Origin: Spirochaeta africana DSM 8902
GTDB taxonomy: Bacteria; Spirochaetota; Spirochaetia; DSM-27196; DSM-8902
Length of the DNA: 64,000 nucleotides
NCBI RefSeq assembly: GCF_000242595.2
Contig: NC_017098.1
Location: 3,024,501 to 3,088,500 of the forward strand
Direction of reading: 5' to 3'
Below the pieces are notes generated by a model. That model did not search any database. It worked only from the letters and a program-made list of their open reading frames with translations, and had not been told where the DNA came from. Made by a program: the position numbers and the translations under genes. Every line of letters begins with the position of its first letter. Positions within the stretch are counted from its first letter, which is position 1. Shown here one piece after another: positions 27,260 through 36,831 of this stretch.

Positions 27260-28181
27260 GGTGATGATGTATCCCGCTGCGGTCGGAGCGCAGGGCACCA
27301 TCAGCCTCCGCTGTCAGGCGGAGCCGCTCCTGGAGCTCGGGCAGTGAAAAGGCCCGTGCCGCACGCAGCATCTGCTCCTGGTTGCGCTTACCGCGGATCT
27401 TGAGCTCGGCCCAGACATCTGCGGGGGCCTGCCCGCGCTGCAGCCGTTCCTTGGCAGACAGCAAGCGCCGCAGCTGCCAAGAAACACCGGCAACGATCTG
27501 GAAGGGTTTCATATCCTGGAGCTCCAGCAGGGTGTGGAGAATTTCCAGGGAATGCTCACGATCACGCTGCCCGATTGCCCGGAACAGGGTAAAAACCGAC
27601 TCCTGCTTGCTGTGGAACAGGAAGGCATCAACGCCCTCCTCGGTAATTACCGAGTCACGGGGAAAAAGCGACAGCAGCAGATCACAGGCCGATCGCATCT
27701 GATCCGTGGTGTTCTCGATTGTCTCCAGCAGCAGCAGCAGGGCATCCTGCTCGATGCGGCGCCCGTGGTCGCGCAGATACCGCTGTATGAACTGTTCCTT
27801 CTGGTTTTCAAACAGTTCCCAGAAAATCTTTACCTGACTCTTGGGTACCGCACCTTCAACCTTGCGTGATACCTTGGTCTCGGCAGACAGCAGTACCAGG
27901 GTTCCCTCCGGCGACGGGGATTTGGCATACCGGGCCAACAGTGCCAGATCATCCTGGGACTTGATCGACTCGGCACCGTAAAACAGTAACAGCTGATGCG
28001 GATTAAACAGTGATCCGTTGCGCAGCAGGGTCACCGCATCGCCAATGCTTTGCTCACCAGCATACATGGTGACCCGGTCCGGGGCCTGACCCAGACGCTT
28101 TGTCAGTCCGGCCTGAAGGGCCTGCAGATATTCCTGTTTCTTGCCGTCCTCCGGCCCCAGCAGCAGATGCAGTGCCGACAT
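27228..28181 (-). CDS. holA: DNA polymerase III delta subunit
   Basis: 317 residues. The pattern is that of HolA: N-terminal LHLLLGPEDGKKQEYLQAL, FNPHQLLLFYGAESIKSQDD, LVLLSAETKVSRK, a middle helical domain with DQMRSACDLLLSLFP and a C-terminal collar domain with FQIVAGVSWQLRRLLSAKERLQRG. It is a clamp-loader subunit that opens the beta clamp. It starts directly after the lexA stop and is the last gene of the long minus-strand operon, converging on uvrC with a 32-nt overlap. Confidence 0.88.
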   Translation of the reverse strand: MSALHLLLGPEDGKKQEYLQALQAGLTKRLGQAPDRVTMYAGEQSIGDAVTLLRNGSLFNPHQLLLFYGAESIKSQDDLALLARYAKSPSPEGTLVLLSAETKVSRKVEGAVPKSQVKIFWELFENQKEQFIQRYLRDHGRRIEQDALLLLLETIENTTDQMRSACDLLLSLFPRDSVITEEGVDAFLFHSKQESVFTLFRAIGQRDREHSLEILHTLLELQDMKPFQIVAGVSWQLRRLLSAKERLQRGQAPADVWAELKIRGKRNQEQMLRAARAFSLPELQERLRLTAEADGALRSDRSGIHHHLMTLFVYRLT

Positions 28182-28793
28182 TCAGCTATAACTCCGGAGA
28201 ATGTGAGCCAGCTTCCCCAGAACACGCACATCCTGGGTATAGATTGGCGGGTACTGGGGATTGGCAGACTTGAGCATGATACGATTGGTTTCCTTGTAGA
28301 AATGCTTGAGTGTAGCAGCGTCATCCAGTAATGCCACCACAATGTCGCCGTTGCGGGCCGTCGACTGCTGCTGCACCACGGCGACATCCCCGCTGTGAAT
28401 ACCGGCATCGATCATACTGTCGCCACGCACACGCAGTGCAAAGAACCTGCCGCGACCCAGCATCGATGCCGGCAGCGACAGCATGGTCTCGCAGTTCTCT
28501 TCTGCCAGCAGCGGCTTCCCGGCTGCCACATCACCCAGCAGCGGTACCTCGATAACCTCGGGTGCGGTTTGCTCGGGCTCACGCTTCACCAGCAGCTCCA
28601 GCGAGCGCGACTGGTGAGCAGCTCGCCGCACCCATCCCTTGCGCTGCAGCGAATCGATGTGGTCATAGGCTGCCTTGACCGATATCGACAGCGCCTCTGC
28701 AACCTCCCGCATGGTCGGGGGGTAACTGTGCGACGCGATAAATGCCTCTATGCACGCGAAGACTTCCTGCTGTCGCCTGGTCAATTCCTGCAT
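28182..28793 (-). CDS. lexA: LexA repressor
   Basis: 203 residues. The N-terminal winged helix (LTRRQQEVFACIEAFI, PPTMREVAEALSISVKAAYDHI) is followed by a peptidase S24 domain with cleavage site Ala91-Gly92, catalytic Ser126 in RGDSMID and Lys163 in TLKHFY. It represses the SOS regulon and self-cleaves with RecA filament. The start overlaps the ntrX stop as TAATG and the stop abuts holA. No SOS-box-like operator was evident inside the operon, so autoregulation cannot be read here. Confidence 0.95.
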   Translation of the reverse strand: MQELTRRQQEVFACIEAFIASHSYPPTMREVAEALSISVKAAYDHIDSLQRKGWVRRAAHQSRSLELLVKREPEQTAPEVIEVPLLGDVAAGKPLLAEENCETMLSLPASMLGRGRFFALRVRGDSMIDAGIHSGDVAVVQQQSTARNGDIVVALLDDAATLKHFYKETNRIMLKSANPQYPPIYTQDVRVLGKLAHILRSYS

Positions 28794-30151
28794 TATTTAC
28801 CCACATGAATTCGCAATTTGCGAATTTTCCCGTGCAGATTGCTTGGATACACCCCAAGCGCCTGCGCCGTCTGCGAAATGTTGTTATCGTGCTGCTGCAA
28901 CTTCTTCTCGATCAGTTCACGCTCAAACTGCTCCCGCGCCTCTCCAAGGGTCATACCCTCGAAACGCGCAAGCAGATCCTCCACCGGGTCTTCGCCGGAG
29001 CCCATTGAGGCCTCGACCTCGGCGACCCCGACATCAACATCCTCTGCCATTATAGTAATACGCTCCAGCATATTTTTCAATTCGCGGATGTTTCCCGGCC
29101 AGTGATACTCGCGCATCCGCTGCATGCCCGGTCTGGATATCCGGGGTCTCGGCCGGGCGTGCTGGGAAGAGAACATATCGAGAAAATGATCAGTCAGCAG
29201 CTCGATATCATCCTGGCGCTCACGCAGCGGCGGAACATGAATCGGGACCACATTCAGGCGAAAAAACAGGTCTTCCCGGAAATTGCCGGCCTCGATCTCG
29301 GCGCGGATATCCTTGTTGGTTGCGGCGATAACCCGGACATCGGCAGTAATCGATTCCTCACCCCCGACCCGCTCGAAGCGGAACTCCTGAACCGCCCGCA
29401 GAACCTTGGCCTGGGCACTCATTGACATGTCAGCAACCTCGTCCAGAAAGAGGGTACCGCCGTCGGCCAGCTCAAAACGCCCGCGACGCTTGCCGACCGC
29501 ACTGGTAAAGGCTCCCTTTTCATGGCCAAACAGCTCGCTTTCGATAAGGCTGTCCGGGATGGCAGCACAGTTCACCTCGATAAACGGCCGCCGTGCACGG
29601 CGGCTGCGCTGATGTATCTCCCGTGCCACCAGCTCCTTGCCGGTGCCGTTTTCGCCGGTAATCAGGATTCGGCTGTCGGTGCCGGCGGCCTGTTCTATGA
29701 TGTGACGCACCTGCGCGATACCGGGGCTGTTACCCAGGATCTCCTGATGTCCGCCCTGCAGCTTGAGCTGGGTATTTTCCCGTCGCAGCTGCTCGAACTT
29801 GTAGGCATTCCCGGCTACCGTCAGCACCCGATCCAGGCCTAGCGGCTTCTCCAGAAAATCAAAAGCACCCATCTTGACTGCCCGCACCGCCATGTCGATA
29901 TTGCCGTGCCCCGATATCACGATAACCTCAATCTCGGGATACTCCTGCTTGATCTCCTGCAACACCTCTATCCCGCCCTTGTTCGGCAGCCAGACATCCA
30001 GGAAAACAACATCAATCGGCTCGGTCTTCAGCATCCGCAAGCCCACGATACCGTCCTCGGCAGCCAGCACCTCATGCCCCTCATCACGCAGAATATCGGA
30101 AAGAACCTCGCGGATGCCCTGTTCATCGTCGATTACCAGGAATCGTGCCAT
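28793..30151 (-). CDS. NtrC-family sigma54-type response regulator (NtrX-like)
   Basis: 452 residues. The receiver domain at 1-~120 has phosphoacceptor Asp52 in FLDVWLP. The AAA+ domain at ~140-375 has Walker A GENGTGKE and Walker [13 protein letters not shown], but the sigma54-contact loop reads GAFTSA instead of GAFTGA. A Fis-type HTH ends the protein ([22 protein letters not shown]). It follows the NtrY-like kinase by 2 nt and shares an operon with rpoN, so it is the likely partner of that kinase. Confidence 0.92.
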   Translation of the reverse strand: MARFLVIDDEQGIREVLSDILRDEGHEVLAAEDGIVGLRMLKTEPIDVVFLDVWLPNKGGIEVLQEIKQEYPEIEVIVISGHGNIDMAVRAVKMGAFDFLEKPLGLDRVLTVAGNAYKFEQLRRENTQLKLQGGHQEILGNSPGIAQVRHIIEQAAGTDSRILITGENGTGKELVAREIHQRSRRARRPFIEVNCAAIPDSLIESELFGHEKGAFTSAVGKRRGRFELADGGTLFLDEVADMSMSAQAKVLRAVQEFRFERVGGEESITADVRVIAATNKDIRAEIEAGNFREDLFFRLNVVPIHVPPLRERQDDIELLTDHFLDMFSSQHARPRPRISRPGMQRMREYHWPGNIRELKNMLERITIMAEDVDVGVAEVEASMGSGEDPVEDLLARFEGMTLGEAREQFERELIEKKLQQHDNNISQTAQALGVYPSNLHGKIRKLRIHVGK

Positions 30152-30153
30152 CG

Positions 30154-31908
30154 TTACTCCAGTGGAAAATCCATAAAGAATGTGGTTCCGTCTCCGGGCT
30201 GTGTCTCAAACCAGATCGATCCATTGTGATCAAACAGGATACGCTCAACTATCGCCAGCCCCAGTCCGGTGCCATGCGGCTTGGTGGTAAAATACGGGTG
30301 AAAAACCTTCTCCTGCTCTTCCGGCCTGATTCCCGGCCCGGTATCCTGCACCTGAATTCGAGCATAGCTGCTGCGACCCTTTTTTACAACATCGGCGCGC
30401 ACCAGTATCCGCCCCTCACCGTTCATTGCTTCCACCGCGTTGCGCCAGAGATTGGCAAACACCCGACGTAGCATGTCGGGGTCGGCTTGCAACTCGAAAT
30501 CCACCGGCACCTCGCTGAAATCAAACTGCACCCCGGCCTCATGCCGATAGAGGTCACTGGCCTCCTCCAGCAGCCCCAGCAGTGCGAAGGTCCGAACGGT
30601 GGGCTTGGGAAGGGTGCTGAAATTGCGAAACTCGGTGAGCATCGCCGCCAGACCATTCACCTCGCGGATAATCGAACCGACCGACCGCTCCAGTGTTTCG
30701 GAGAAGTTTTCATCGCCACGCCGGTATTTCTGCAGCAGACGCTCCGCTGAAAGCTGTATCGGGGTCAACGGATTCTTGATCTCATGCGCCAGTCGCTGGG
30801 CGATCTCCTGCCAGGCAGCGACCTTTTCGGTCTGCCGGATCTTCCGACGGGTGGTATCCAGCTCCTGTATCATGCTGTTAAAGGAATCTACCAGATGGGA
30901 GATATCACCACCGGAACGCGAAAGAATCCGGTAGCTGTAATCACCCGCGGCAACCCGGCGGGTCGCCTCCTCAAGGCTCTCGATCGGTCGCATGATCTCA
31001 TCGCTCAGGGTAAAGCTTACCAGCAGCGACAGCAGGATCAGCGGCACGGCGAAAGCCAGGTAGAAAATCATTACCCCCAGCAGAAACAGCGGTTGAAAGC
31101 GCTCCACCTGGGAGAATGTTTCCAGGGTCCGGGTAAGGCGCTCCGCATTCTGATCGAATCCGGACGGCAGCCGGAGTGCCAGCATTGCCCGATGATCACT
31201 GAACGGCCCGGTTGGTACAATTATGCGAAGGAAGCTGACCTCACCGGCACTTTCCTTGGCCACAAACCCGGCTCGCGCAAGCCGCAGCTGCTCCTCACCG
31301 ATACGTACCTCGGGTACCCCGGCATGGAACAGCTCTTCGCCCTGCGGCCCCCACACCTGGATCGCATCCAGACGCGGGGAAAGTGACTGCAGGTTCTCCC
31401 AGGCCCGCTCCGGCTCGGAAAGGGCTGAACTCAGCAGTCCCTGCACCACCGGACTGTCGGCAAATGACTCAAGATCATCAACCCGTTCGCTGTAGTAGCC
31501 GATCGAAATAGCCAGTCCGCCCCGGATCGCCTGTACCGACTCGGGATTGAACCAGGTATCCATTGCCCCGGCCATAAAGGTTATCGACATGATCCCCTGC
31601 GGGATTGCGGCCAGGAGCACAATAAAGACATTTGCCGCCAGGAATCTCAGTCGCAGCCCGCTGCCGGGGCGCTGCTGGATGCGATCCTGTACCAACCGCA
31701 CCATATTGACGATCACCAGGATCAGCAGCCCTATCGGAAACAGCACCACAATAATCACCAGCAGTGCACTCGGGGCAGAACCGAGAAAAGTCACATCGAT
31801 CAGAATCCGGCGTGCCAGCGCCACCACCATCGCGGTAGCGGCTACGTACATGAGGATCAGGCTGGCAATCCCGGTCATCGACGCACCGGTTGTTCGCCGC
31901 GCTCTCAT
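30154..31908 (-). CDS. NtrY-like membrane sensor histidine kinase
   Basis: 584 residues from the ATG at 31908, chosen because GGTGGAG lies just upstream and the first hydrophobic helix follows; the frame extends 37 codons more. Two N-terminal helices at ~10-60 and another pair around ~85 and ~300 frame an extracytoplasmic region. HAMP (~325-375), HisKA with LAHEIKNPLTPIQ, and HATPase with NLWRNAVEAM, DTGPGI and GTGLGLAIV follow. It should phosphorylate the adjacent NtrX-like regulator. The start overlaps the DUF4390 stop as ATGA. Confidence 0.92.
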   Translation of the reverse strand: MRARRTTGASMTGIASLILMYVAATAMVVALARRILIDVTFLGSAPSALLVIIVVLFPIGLLILVIVNMVRLVQDRIQQRPGSGLRLRFLAANVFIVLLAAIPQGIMSITFMAGAMDTWFNPESVQAIRGGLAISIGYYSERVDDLESFADSPVVQGLLSSALSEPERAWENLQSLSPRLDAIQVWGPQGEELFHAGVPEVRIGEEQLRLARAGFVAKESAGEVSFLRIIVPTGPFSDHRAMLALRLPSGFDQNAERLTRTLETFSQVERFQPLFLLGVMIFYLAFAVPLILLSLLVSFTLSDEIMRPIESLEEATRRVAAGDYSYRILSRSGGDISHLVDSFNSMIQELDTTRRKIRQTEKVAAWQEIAQRLAHEIKNPLTPIQLSAERLLQKYRRGDENFSETLERSVGSIIREVNGLAAMLTEFRNFSTLPKPTVRTFALLGLLEEASDLYRHEAGVQFDFSEVPVDFELQADPDMLRRVFANLWRNAVEAMNGEGRILVRADVVKKGRSSYARIQVQDTGPGIRPEEQEKVFHPYFTTKPHGTGLGLAIVERILFDHNGSIWFETQPGDGTTFFMDFPLE

Positions 31909-32453
31909 AACTCCACCTGTGATTCTATTTTCAGTACAGTCCAGGGTCCGGTGTGCCGCAATCCGGGACGGAACAGGCGCAGAAACCGGAAACCCGGAAT
32001 AAGCAGCACCGGATCCCATACCGCACGTACACGCAGCTCACTGCCGACAGCCGGCACCTCCGCAAGGGGAACCGCCGCCCGACGAAAGGCATCGAACCAG
32101 GCCGCATCGGTCAGATCGATCCGATCGCCGGATGGGACATCCATATAAACCGCATTCCTGAACGGGTCTCTGCTGATGGTGTGGGTATGGGTGGTGCTGG
32201 AGGTCTCCCGCATGCGCCAGCGGCCTGGCTCAAACACCCGCACCTCGAATCGCAACATGCTGCGCAGACCATCTTCAAGGGTTTGCAGGACGACGTCACG
32301 GGAAACCCCATGGGCCTCAAGAATCAGCATGTCACCACGCAGCAGCGCTGACACCTCCAGGGCATCGCCATGTGCCAGTGCCGCCGCAAACAGCAGCACC
32401 GCAGCCAGGCTACTCCTCTTCGAACTTTTTCTCGAACAGTCCGACAATCGCAT
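31905..32453 (-). CDS. DUF4390 domain protein, exported
   Basis: 182 residues from the ATG at 32453; the frame opens 11 codons earlier. The N terminus carries basic residues then a hydrophobic core (LAAVLLFAAALA), a signal peptide. The remainder matches the DUF4390 layout (LEVSALLRGDMLILEAHG, a central SRDPFRNAVYMDVPSGDRI and terminal WTVLKIESQVEL). The function is unknown; this family commonly precedes ntrYX-like genes, as here. The start lies inside the HPr gene (44-nt overlap). Confidence 0.78.
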   Translation of the reverse strand: MRLSDCSRKSSKRSSLAAVLLFAAALAHGDALEVSALLRGDMLILEAHGVSRDVVLQTLEDGLRSMLRFEVRVFEPGRWRMRETSSTTHTHTISRDPFRNAVYMDVPSGDRIDLTDAAWFDAFRRAAVPLAEVPAVGSELRVRAVWDPVLLIPGFRFLRLFRPGLRHTGPWTVLKIESQVEL

Positions 32454-32676
32454 CAACTGCTTCCGACTCATCATCGCCCTCCGCACTTACGGTCAGTACA
32501 GTCTGATACCCGGCTCCCAGGGTAATGATGCCCATTATGGATTTCGCGTTTATCTTTTCGTCTTCACGACTCAGGTGAATCGAGGACTGAAACTTGCTGG
32601 CAGTCTGCACGATCATCGCTGCCGGCCGCGCATGTATACCGGCACGGTTTTGTATGGTCACGTCTTTTTCTGTCAT
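32410..32676 (-). CDS. HPr-family phosphocarrier protein
   Basis: 88 residues. The phosphoacceptor His15 is in the signature RAGIHARPA, and the regulatory serine for HPr kinase is Ser46 in AKSIMGI. It would carry phosphate from enzyme I and serve as the substrate of HprK encoded directly upstream, 12 nt away. No enzyme I, ptsN or sugar permease gene is in the window, so a regulatory rather than transport role is likely, by analogy with the HPr/HprK systems of other spirochaetes and proteobacteria. Confidence 0.93.
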   Translation of the reverse strand: MTEKDVTIQNRAGIHARPAAMIVQTASKFQSSIHLSREDEKINAKSIMGIITLGAGYQTVLTVSAEGDDESEAVDAIVGLFEKKFEEE

Positions 32677-32688
32677 TCAACATCCCTT

Positions 32689-33669
32689 CTAGAGATTATT
32701 TTTCTGAAAATACAGGCGCCTGGCATTCTCGGTCTCCAGCCACTTCAACACGCTCTGGTTGAACTCCTTGGCCGAGAAATACCCCATCTTTTTCAGACGC
32801 TCGTTCATCGCTGCAGTCTCGATAATTATCGGGATGTTCCGCCCCGGCTTCACCGGCACCTGCAGGCTTGGTACCTTTACCCCGAGAATATCCTCGTACT
32901 GCTCCTCCGCACCGATGCGGTCGTACTCTTTGGTGTTATCCCAGGCCTCAAGGCGAACCAGCAGCTGAATCTGCTTGGAGTCCCGGATGGCGCCCACCCC
33001 GAACAGGTGGGTTATATTGATGATCCCCAACCCGCGAATCTCCATGTGATGCCCCAGGGCCTTATTGGCACCCGAACCCAGCAGAACATTGCCGCTGACG
33101 TTGCGCACCTCGACCGCATCATCGGCAACAAGTCGATGCTTGCGTTCAACCAGTTCCAGCGCAGCCTCACTCTTCCCGACCCCACTGTCGCCAAGCAGCA
33201 GCACCCCGATCCCGAACACCTCAACCAGCACCCCGTGCATTGTCTGACGTGGCGCAAACACACTCGAAAGGGCCCGGATTATCCGTGCCACAAAGGTGGA
33301 TGTCGTCAGATCGGACTGCAGTACCGGGGTTTCGGACTCCTCGGCCAGACGCAGGAAAACATCGGTCGGCTGCAGGGAATGGGTAAAAATCGCACAGGGG
33401 AAGGTCCGGCTGAACAACTCCTTCAGGGTATCATCACGCCCCTCACGCTCCAGCATCTGCAGATAGGCGTGCTCGCCGCGACCAAACACCTGAATCCGGT
33501 TGAAACCGAAGTTGTCAAAAAACCCGCTCAGAGCCAGACCCGGTCGGTTAAGATCGGGCATGGTGATCTCTCTGGTCAGCCCGGGGCGCCCCCCGAGACA
33601 GACCAGATTGAGGGCATTGTGTTCCTTCAAGTCCAGATCAACCAGATCGAGTACCGTGAACTTCTTCAT
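32689..33669 (-). CDS. hprK: HPr kinase/phosphorylase
   Basis: 326 residues. An N-terminal domain at ~1-130 is followed by the catalytic domain with Walker A LLGDSGVGKSE (~156-166) and the family signature LGHHMEIRGLGIINI (~205-220). It phosphorylates and dephosphorylates the regulatory serine of HPr. It overlaps the hpf stop by one base (TAATG) and precedes its substrate gene, a classical arrangement next to rpoN. Confidence 0.95.
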   Translation of the reverse strand: MKKFTVLDLVDLDLKEHNALNLVCLGGRPGLTREITMPDLNRPGLALSGFFDNFGFNRIQVFGRGEHAYLQMLEREGRDDTLKELFSRTFPCAIFTHSLQPTDVFLRLAEESETPVLQSDLTTSTFVARIIRALSSVFAPRQTMHGVLVEVFGIGVLLLGDSGVGKSEAALELVERKHRLVADDAVEVRNVSGNVLLGSGANKALGHHMEIRGLGIINITHLFGVGAIRDSKQIQLLVRLEAWDNTKEYDRIGAEEQYEDILGVKVPSLQVPVKPGRNIPIIIETAAMNERLKKMGYFSAKEFNQSVLKWLETENARRLYFQKNNL

Positions 33670-33959
33670 TAGTGTTCCTGGATGATCTCCTTCTCCTTGG
33701 TGACCTTTTCCTTGGTCTTGGAGATCAGTTTCTCAAGCCCGGGGCGCAGATGATGATCCTCGACCCGCAGATGGGCGACCTTGCCCCAGCGGAAGTGAAT
33801 ATTCGTCTCGAGGACATAGCCCTTCGGCTGCTGCGTCAGGGTAAAGTGCAGCTCAATGATCTTGTCCCTGGCGAAATCAATCTTGTGCAGCTTGGTTTCG
33901 ATGAATTCCTTGATGTCGTCCGGGACGTTAAAATGAACACCCTTGATGTCGATTAGCAT
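33669..33959 (-). CDS. hpf: Short-form ribosome hibernation promoting factor
   Basis: 96 residues, the length of short HPF/YfiA. The beta-alpha-beta-beta-beta-alpha layout is visible: LIDIKGVHFNVPDDIKEFIETKL, IELHFTLTQQPKGYVLETNIHF and DHHLRPGLEKLISKTKEKV. It would bind the 30S decoding region and inactivate ribosomes in stationary phase. It follows rpoN by 20 nt with a good AGGAGG, the usual rpoN-hpf linkage. Confidence 0.9.
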   Translation of the reverse strand: MLIDIKGVHFNVPDDIKEFIETKLHKIDFARDKIIELHFTLTQQPKGYVLETNIHFRWGKVAHLRVEDHHLRPGLEKLISKTKEKVTKEKEIIQEH

Positions 33960-33979
33960 AGCAGCCTCCTTCGTTGTTT

Positions 33980-35350
33980 CTATCGCTCGTATGACGAGTC
34001 GATATCAAGTTCCTTACGATACTTTGCAACGGTCCGCCGGGCGATCGTAATCCCGCGTTTCTGCAGCAGATCGGAAATCTTCTGGTCGCTGAGCCGGCTT
34101 CCGGCTGCTTCATCCAGGATCTCCTTGATTATCTGCTTGACCCCTTCCTTCGAATATGGGGAATCCTTGCTGCTTCCGCCAACCGAATTCGAGAAAAAGT
34201 ACTTCAGCTCGTAGATGCCCCACTCCGTCTGAACGTACTTGGAGGAGGTGATCCGACTCACTGTTGTCTCATGCACCTCAATCTCGTCCGCGATGTCCTT
34301 CAGGGTGAGTGGGCGAAGATACTTGGCCCCCCGGAAAAAGAACTCGCGCTGAAAATCCACGATGGCACGCGCCACCTTGAACAGGGTCTGGTTCCGCAGC
34401 TCGATACTATTAATAAACCATTGCGCATTTTTAACATACCCTTTGGCGAAGGATTTGTCACCCTTGCTTCCCTGTCGTCCGAGCTCGGAAAAAAAATCAT
34501 TCACTCCCAGAACCGGTACCACATCGTCGTTCATCACAATCACCAGCTCGCCGTCACGATTCTCGATACTGAGATCGGGAATAATGTAACGGGGGGTGTC
34601 GGCGCTGTAGAGCCGTCCAGGGAAGGGATTCAGGGTCTTGATGATCGCTACCGATCGCATCACGGTTTCCTCGTCACTGCGCAGTTTTCGTGCCAGCTCG
34701 CTGAACCGCTGTTTCTGCACCATGTCCAGATGTGAACCAACGATCTCGGCTGCGATAGCCGGCACCTCATCGAGCATAGCTAGCTGTACCTGCAGCGACT
34801 CCCGATAATTCATTACACAGGTACCAAGGGGATCCAGCTGCGACACCAGTGCCTGCGCCTCCCCGATGTAGGGCTGCAGCTCTGCCGGCACAATCTTTTC
34901 CGGCGATTCGCGTAAAAAACCGTTCTCATCCAGGGAATGAATCAGGAGTTCTGCGACCGCTGCAACATCGTCATTCACCGGCTGCAGCCGCAGCTGCTGC
35001 ACCAGATGGTCCTGCAGGCTTTCCGGGCGAGCCAGGGCCCCCTCGATAAAGCTGTGCTTGTTGTCCCGTCCTTCAAAATCATAGCCGCCGCCATAGGAAA
35101 CGTCGTAGCTGACATCGTCACGGAATATTGTCGGATCCCCGTCGGCACCATCTGCACGATCCGGTCGATCCTCCAGCGAAACCGTATTGCCATCCCTTAC
35201 AAGCTCGAGTGCCGGATTGGCTTCCAGTTCGTCTGCAATCCGCTGTCGCAGATCCACCAGCGGCAGCGCCATCAGCTGTATGCTCTGATACAACTGTGGA
35301 CTGAGCTTGAGACGCTGCTGCTGCACCAGAACCGGACGCTGACTCTGCAC
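33980..35350 (-). CDS. rpoN: RNA polymerase sigma-54 factor
   Basis: 456 residues. Region I at ~1-50 is Gln/Leu-rich (QQQRLKLSPQLYQSIQLMALP). The core-binding region is at ~110-290. The DNA-binding part has a helix-turn-helix (LTLKDIADEIEVHETTVSRI) and a C-terminal RpoN box, ARRTVAKYRKEL. It directs transcription that needs AAA+ activators such as the NtrX-like protein in the same operon. GGAGG precedes the ATG, and a separate TTGACA promoter lies in the 86-nt gap after lptB. Confidence 0.96.
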   Translation of the reverse strand: MQSQRPVLVQQQRLKLSPQLYQSIQLMALPLVDLRQRIADELEANPALELVRDGNTVSLEDRPDRADGADGDPTIFRDDVSYDVSYGGGYDFEGRDNKHSFIEGALARPESLQDHLVQQLRLQPVNDDVAAVAELLIHSLDENGFLRESPEKIVPAELQPYIGEAQALVSQLDPLGTCVMNYRESLQVQLAMLDEVPAIAAEIVGSHLDMVQKQRFSELARKLRSDEETVMRSVAIIKTLNPFPGRLYSADTPRYIIPDLSIENRDGELVIVMNDDVVPVLGVNDFFSELGRQGSKGDKSFAKGYVKNAQWFINSIELRNQTLFKVARAIVDFQREFFFRGAKYLRPLTLKDIADEIEVHETTVSRITSSKYVQTEWGIYELKYFFSNSVGGSSKDSPYSKEGVKQIIKEILDEAAGSRLSDQKISDLLQKRGITIARRTVAKYRKELDIDSSYER

Positions 35351-35368
35351 GACTTCCCTCCAGTATTA

Positions 35369-35398
35369 ATTCTGCGCCAGAGTCGGCGGCTTTGTCAA
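35369..35398 (-). promoter_or_regulatory. Internal promoter before rpoN
   Basis: On the minus strand TTGACA (35398-35393), an 18-nt spacer and CAGAAT (35374-35369), followed by GGAGGG and the rpoN ATG. It would allow rpoN-hpf-hprK-HPr expression independent of pyrG and lpt. Confidence 0.55.
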
Positions 35399-35436
35399 AC
35401 CGGAAGACCCACCCGACACATCGGTAGAGCCGGGAT

Positions 35437-36162
35437 CTACATCTGAAAGGTGTCGCCCAGATACACCCGGCGGGCAACCTCACTCTGCATCACCTCATCC
35501 CGGCTGCCGGACACCATTATCTGACCATCCTTCAGCACATAGCTGCGGTTGGTAATCTCCAGGGTGTCACGAACATTATGGTCGGTGATCAGCACGCCGA
35601 TATTCTTCCGGGTCAGGTCGCGGATAATCTGTTTGATTTCATAGACCGCTATCGGATCAATCCCGGCGAAGGGTTCATCCAGCAGCAGAAACTTTGGCTC
35701 GATTGCCAGGGCACGAGCTATCTCGGTACGTCTGCGCTCTCCGCCAGACAGGGTAAAAGCCTTCTGGTGACGGACAGCCTGGATGCCAAGCTCATCCAGG
35801 AGCAGCTCCAGCCGGTCACGTTTACCGGAATAATCCAGATCCTTTCTGGTTTCCAGGATAGCCCAGACGTTCTGCTCTACACTCATCTTGCGAAACACCG
35901 AAGGCTCCTGGGGCAGGTAGGATATCCCGGCGCGGGCCCGCTGATACATTGGTCGATGGGTAATATCATGATCATTCAACAGAATAGTGCCGGCACTGGG
36001 CCGGATAAATCCAACGATCATGTAAAAGCAGGTGGTTTTCCCGGCACCGTTCGGTCCCAGAAAGCCCACGATCTCACCGGCCTCCATGTGCATATCGACA
36101 CCGCGAACTACTTCTTTTTTTCCGAATGATTTGTGCAGATCGCTTACTGCCAGCCGGCTCAT
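35437..36162 (-). CDS. lptB: LPS-export-type ABC transporter ATP-binding protein
   Basis: 241 residues. Walker A GPNGAGKTT (~37-45), Q-loop with LPQEPSVFRKM, signature LSGGERRR, Walker B FLLLDEPFAGIDPIAV and switch His in ITDHNVRDTL: the LptB pattern. It powers lipid transport to the outer membrane with LptF/LptG (not in this window), LptC and LptA (directly upstream). The start overlaps the lptA stop as ATGA. Confidence 0.95.
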   Translation of the reverse strand: MSRLAVSDLHKSFGKKEVVRGVDMHMEAGEIVGFLGPNGAGKTTCFYMIVGFIRPSAGTILLNDHDITHRPMYQRARAGISYLPQEPSVFRKMSVEQNVWAILETRKDLDYSGKRDRLELLLDELGIQAVRHQKAFTLSGGERRRTEIARALAIEPKFLLLDEPFAGIDPIAVYEIKQIIRDLTRKNIGVLITDHNVRDTLEITNRSYVLKDGQIMVSGSRDEVMQSEVARRVYLGDTFQM

Positions 36163-36830
36163 TCCTCGCCCCCTTGCTGACGCGGACTCACGGTGCCCTG
36201 CACCGAACCCTGCAGCAGTATCTCATCGTTTTCCAGATCAAGCTGAATTCGCGAGGCCCGGTATTCATCGCCATTCATAAACACCACCGGCAGCCCCGAC
36301 AACTCCAGGATGTCCTCGACCCGAAGAAACCGGGCGAACTCGGCACGGGCAGTCATATCTTCACGAAAGATTCGCACATTTACCTGGACCAGGATGACAT
36401 CCTCCTCGCCCAGACTCTCAAGGAAACCGCCGCGCACTACCACCTCGTTGATGGTGTCTTCCATGTACACCGCCCCGACAGCACGGGAGACATCCAGTTC
36501 CCGGTCGTAGAAAAACTGCCGCGCGGTAAGCTCGATACCACGGCTCTCATCAACAACCCTGAGGTTCCCGGAGGCTTCGGCAAACCTGAAGGACTCCCCG
36601 TAGACCTCGATCACATTGGCGGTTATCACGATATCCTCGGTCTGGATACGGGCATTACCCTCCAGCCGGGTGCGTTCCCGCCCCTCCCGGAGTACGGTGG
36701 ATGACCGGTCACTGCTGAAGGTAAAACTGCGCGAACGCTGCTCTGCGCCGAGGGTGCCGGCTGCCAGCAGCAGCAGGAGAATCAGCAGCTGCATCCGATA
36801 CAGATGCCCCCGAGGCCGGAAACCCTGCAT
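36159..36830 (-). CDS. lptA: LptA/OstA-like periplasmic protein
   Basis: 223 residues from the ATG at 36830, one base after the lptC stop and with GAGG 9 nt upstream; an earlier in-frame ATG at 36875 would overlap lptC by 44 nt. A signal peptide (MQLLILLLLLAAGTLGAEQ) is followed by repeating beta strands (ARIQTEDIVITANVIEVYG, GIELTARQFFYDRELDVSRAVG), as in the OstA beta-jellyroll bridge. Its role is to carry lipid or LPS-like molecules across the periplasm with LptB and LptC. Confidence 0.85.
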   Translation of the reverse strand: MQGFRPRGHLYRMQLLILLLLLAAGTLGAEQRSRSFTFSSDRSSTVLREGRERTRLEGNARIQTEDIVITANVIEVYGESFRFAEASGNLRVVDESRGIELTARQFFYDRELDVSRAVGAVYMEDTINEVVVRGGFLESLGEEDVILVQVNVRIFREDMTARAEFARFLRVEDILELSGLPVVFMNGDEYRASRIQLDLENDEILLQGSVQGTVSPRQQGGEE

Positions 36831-36831
36831 T

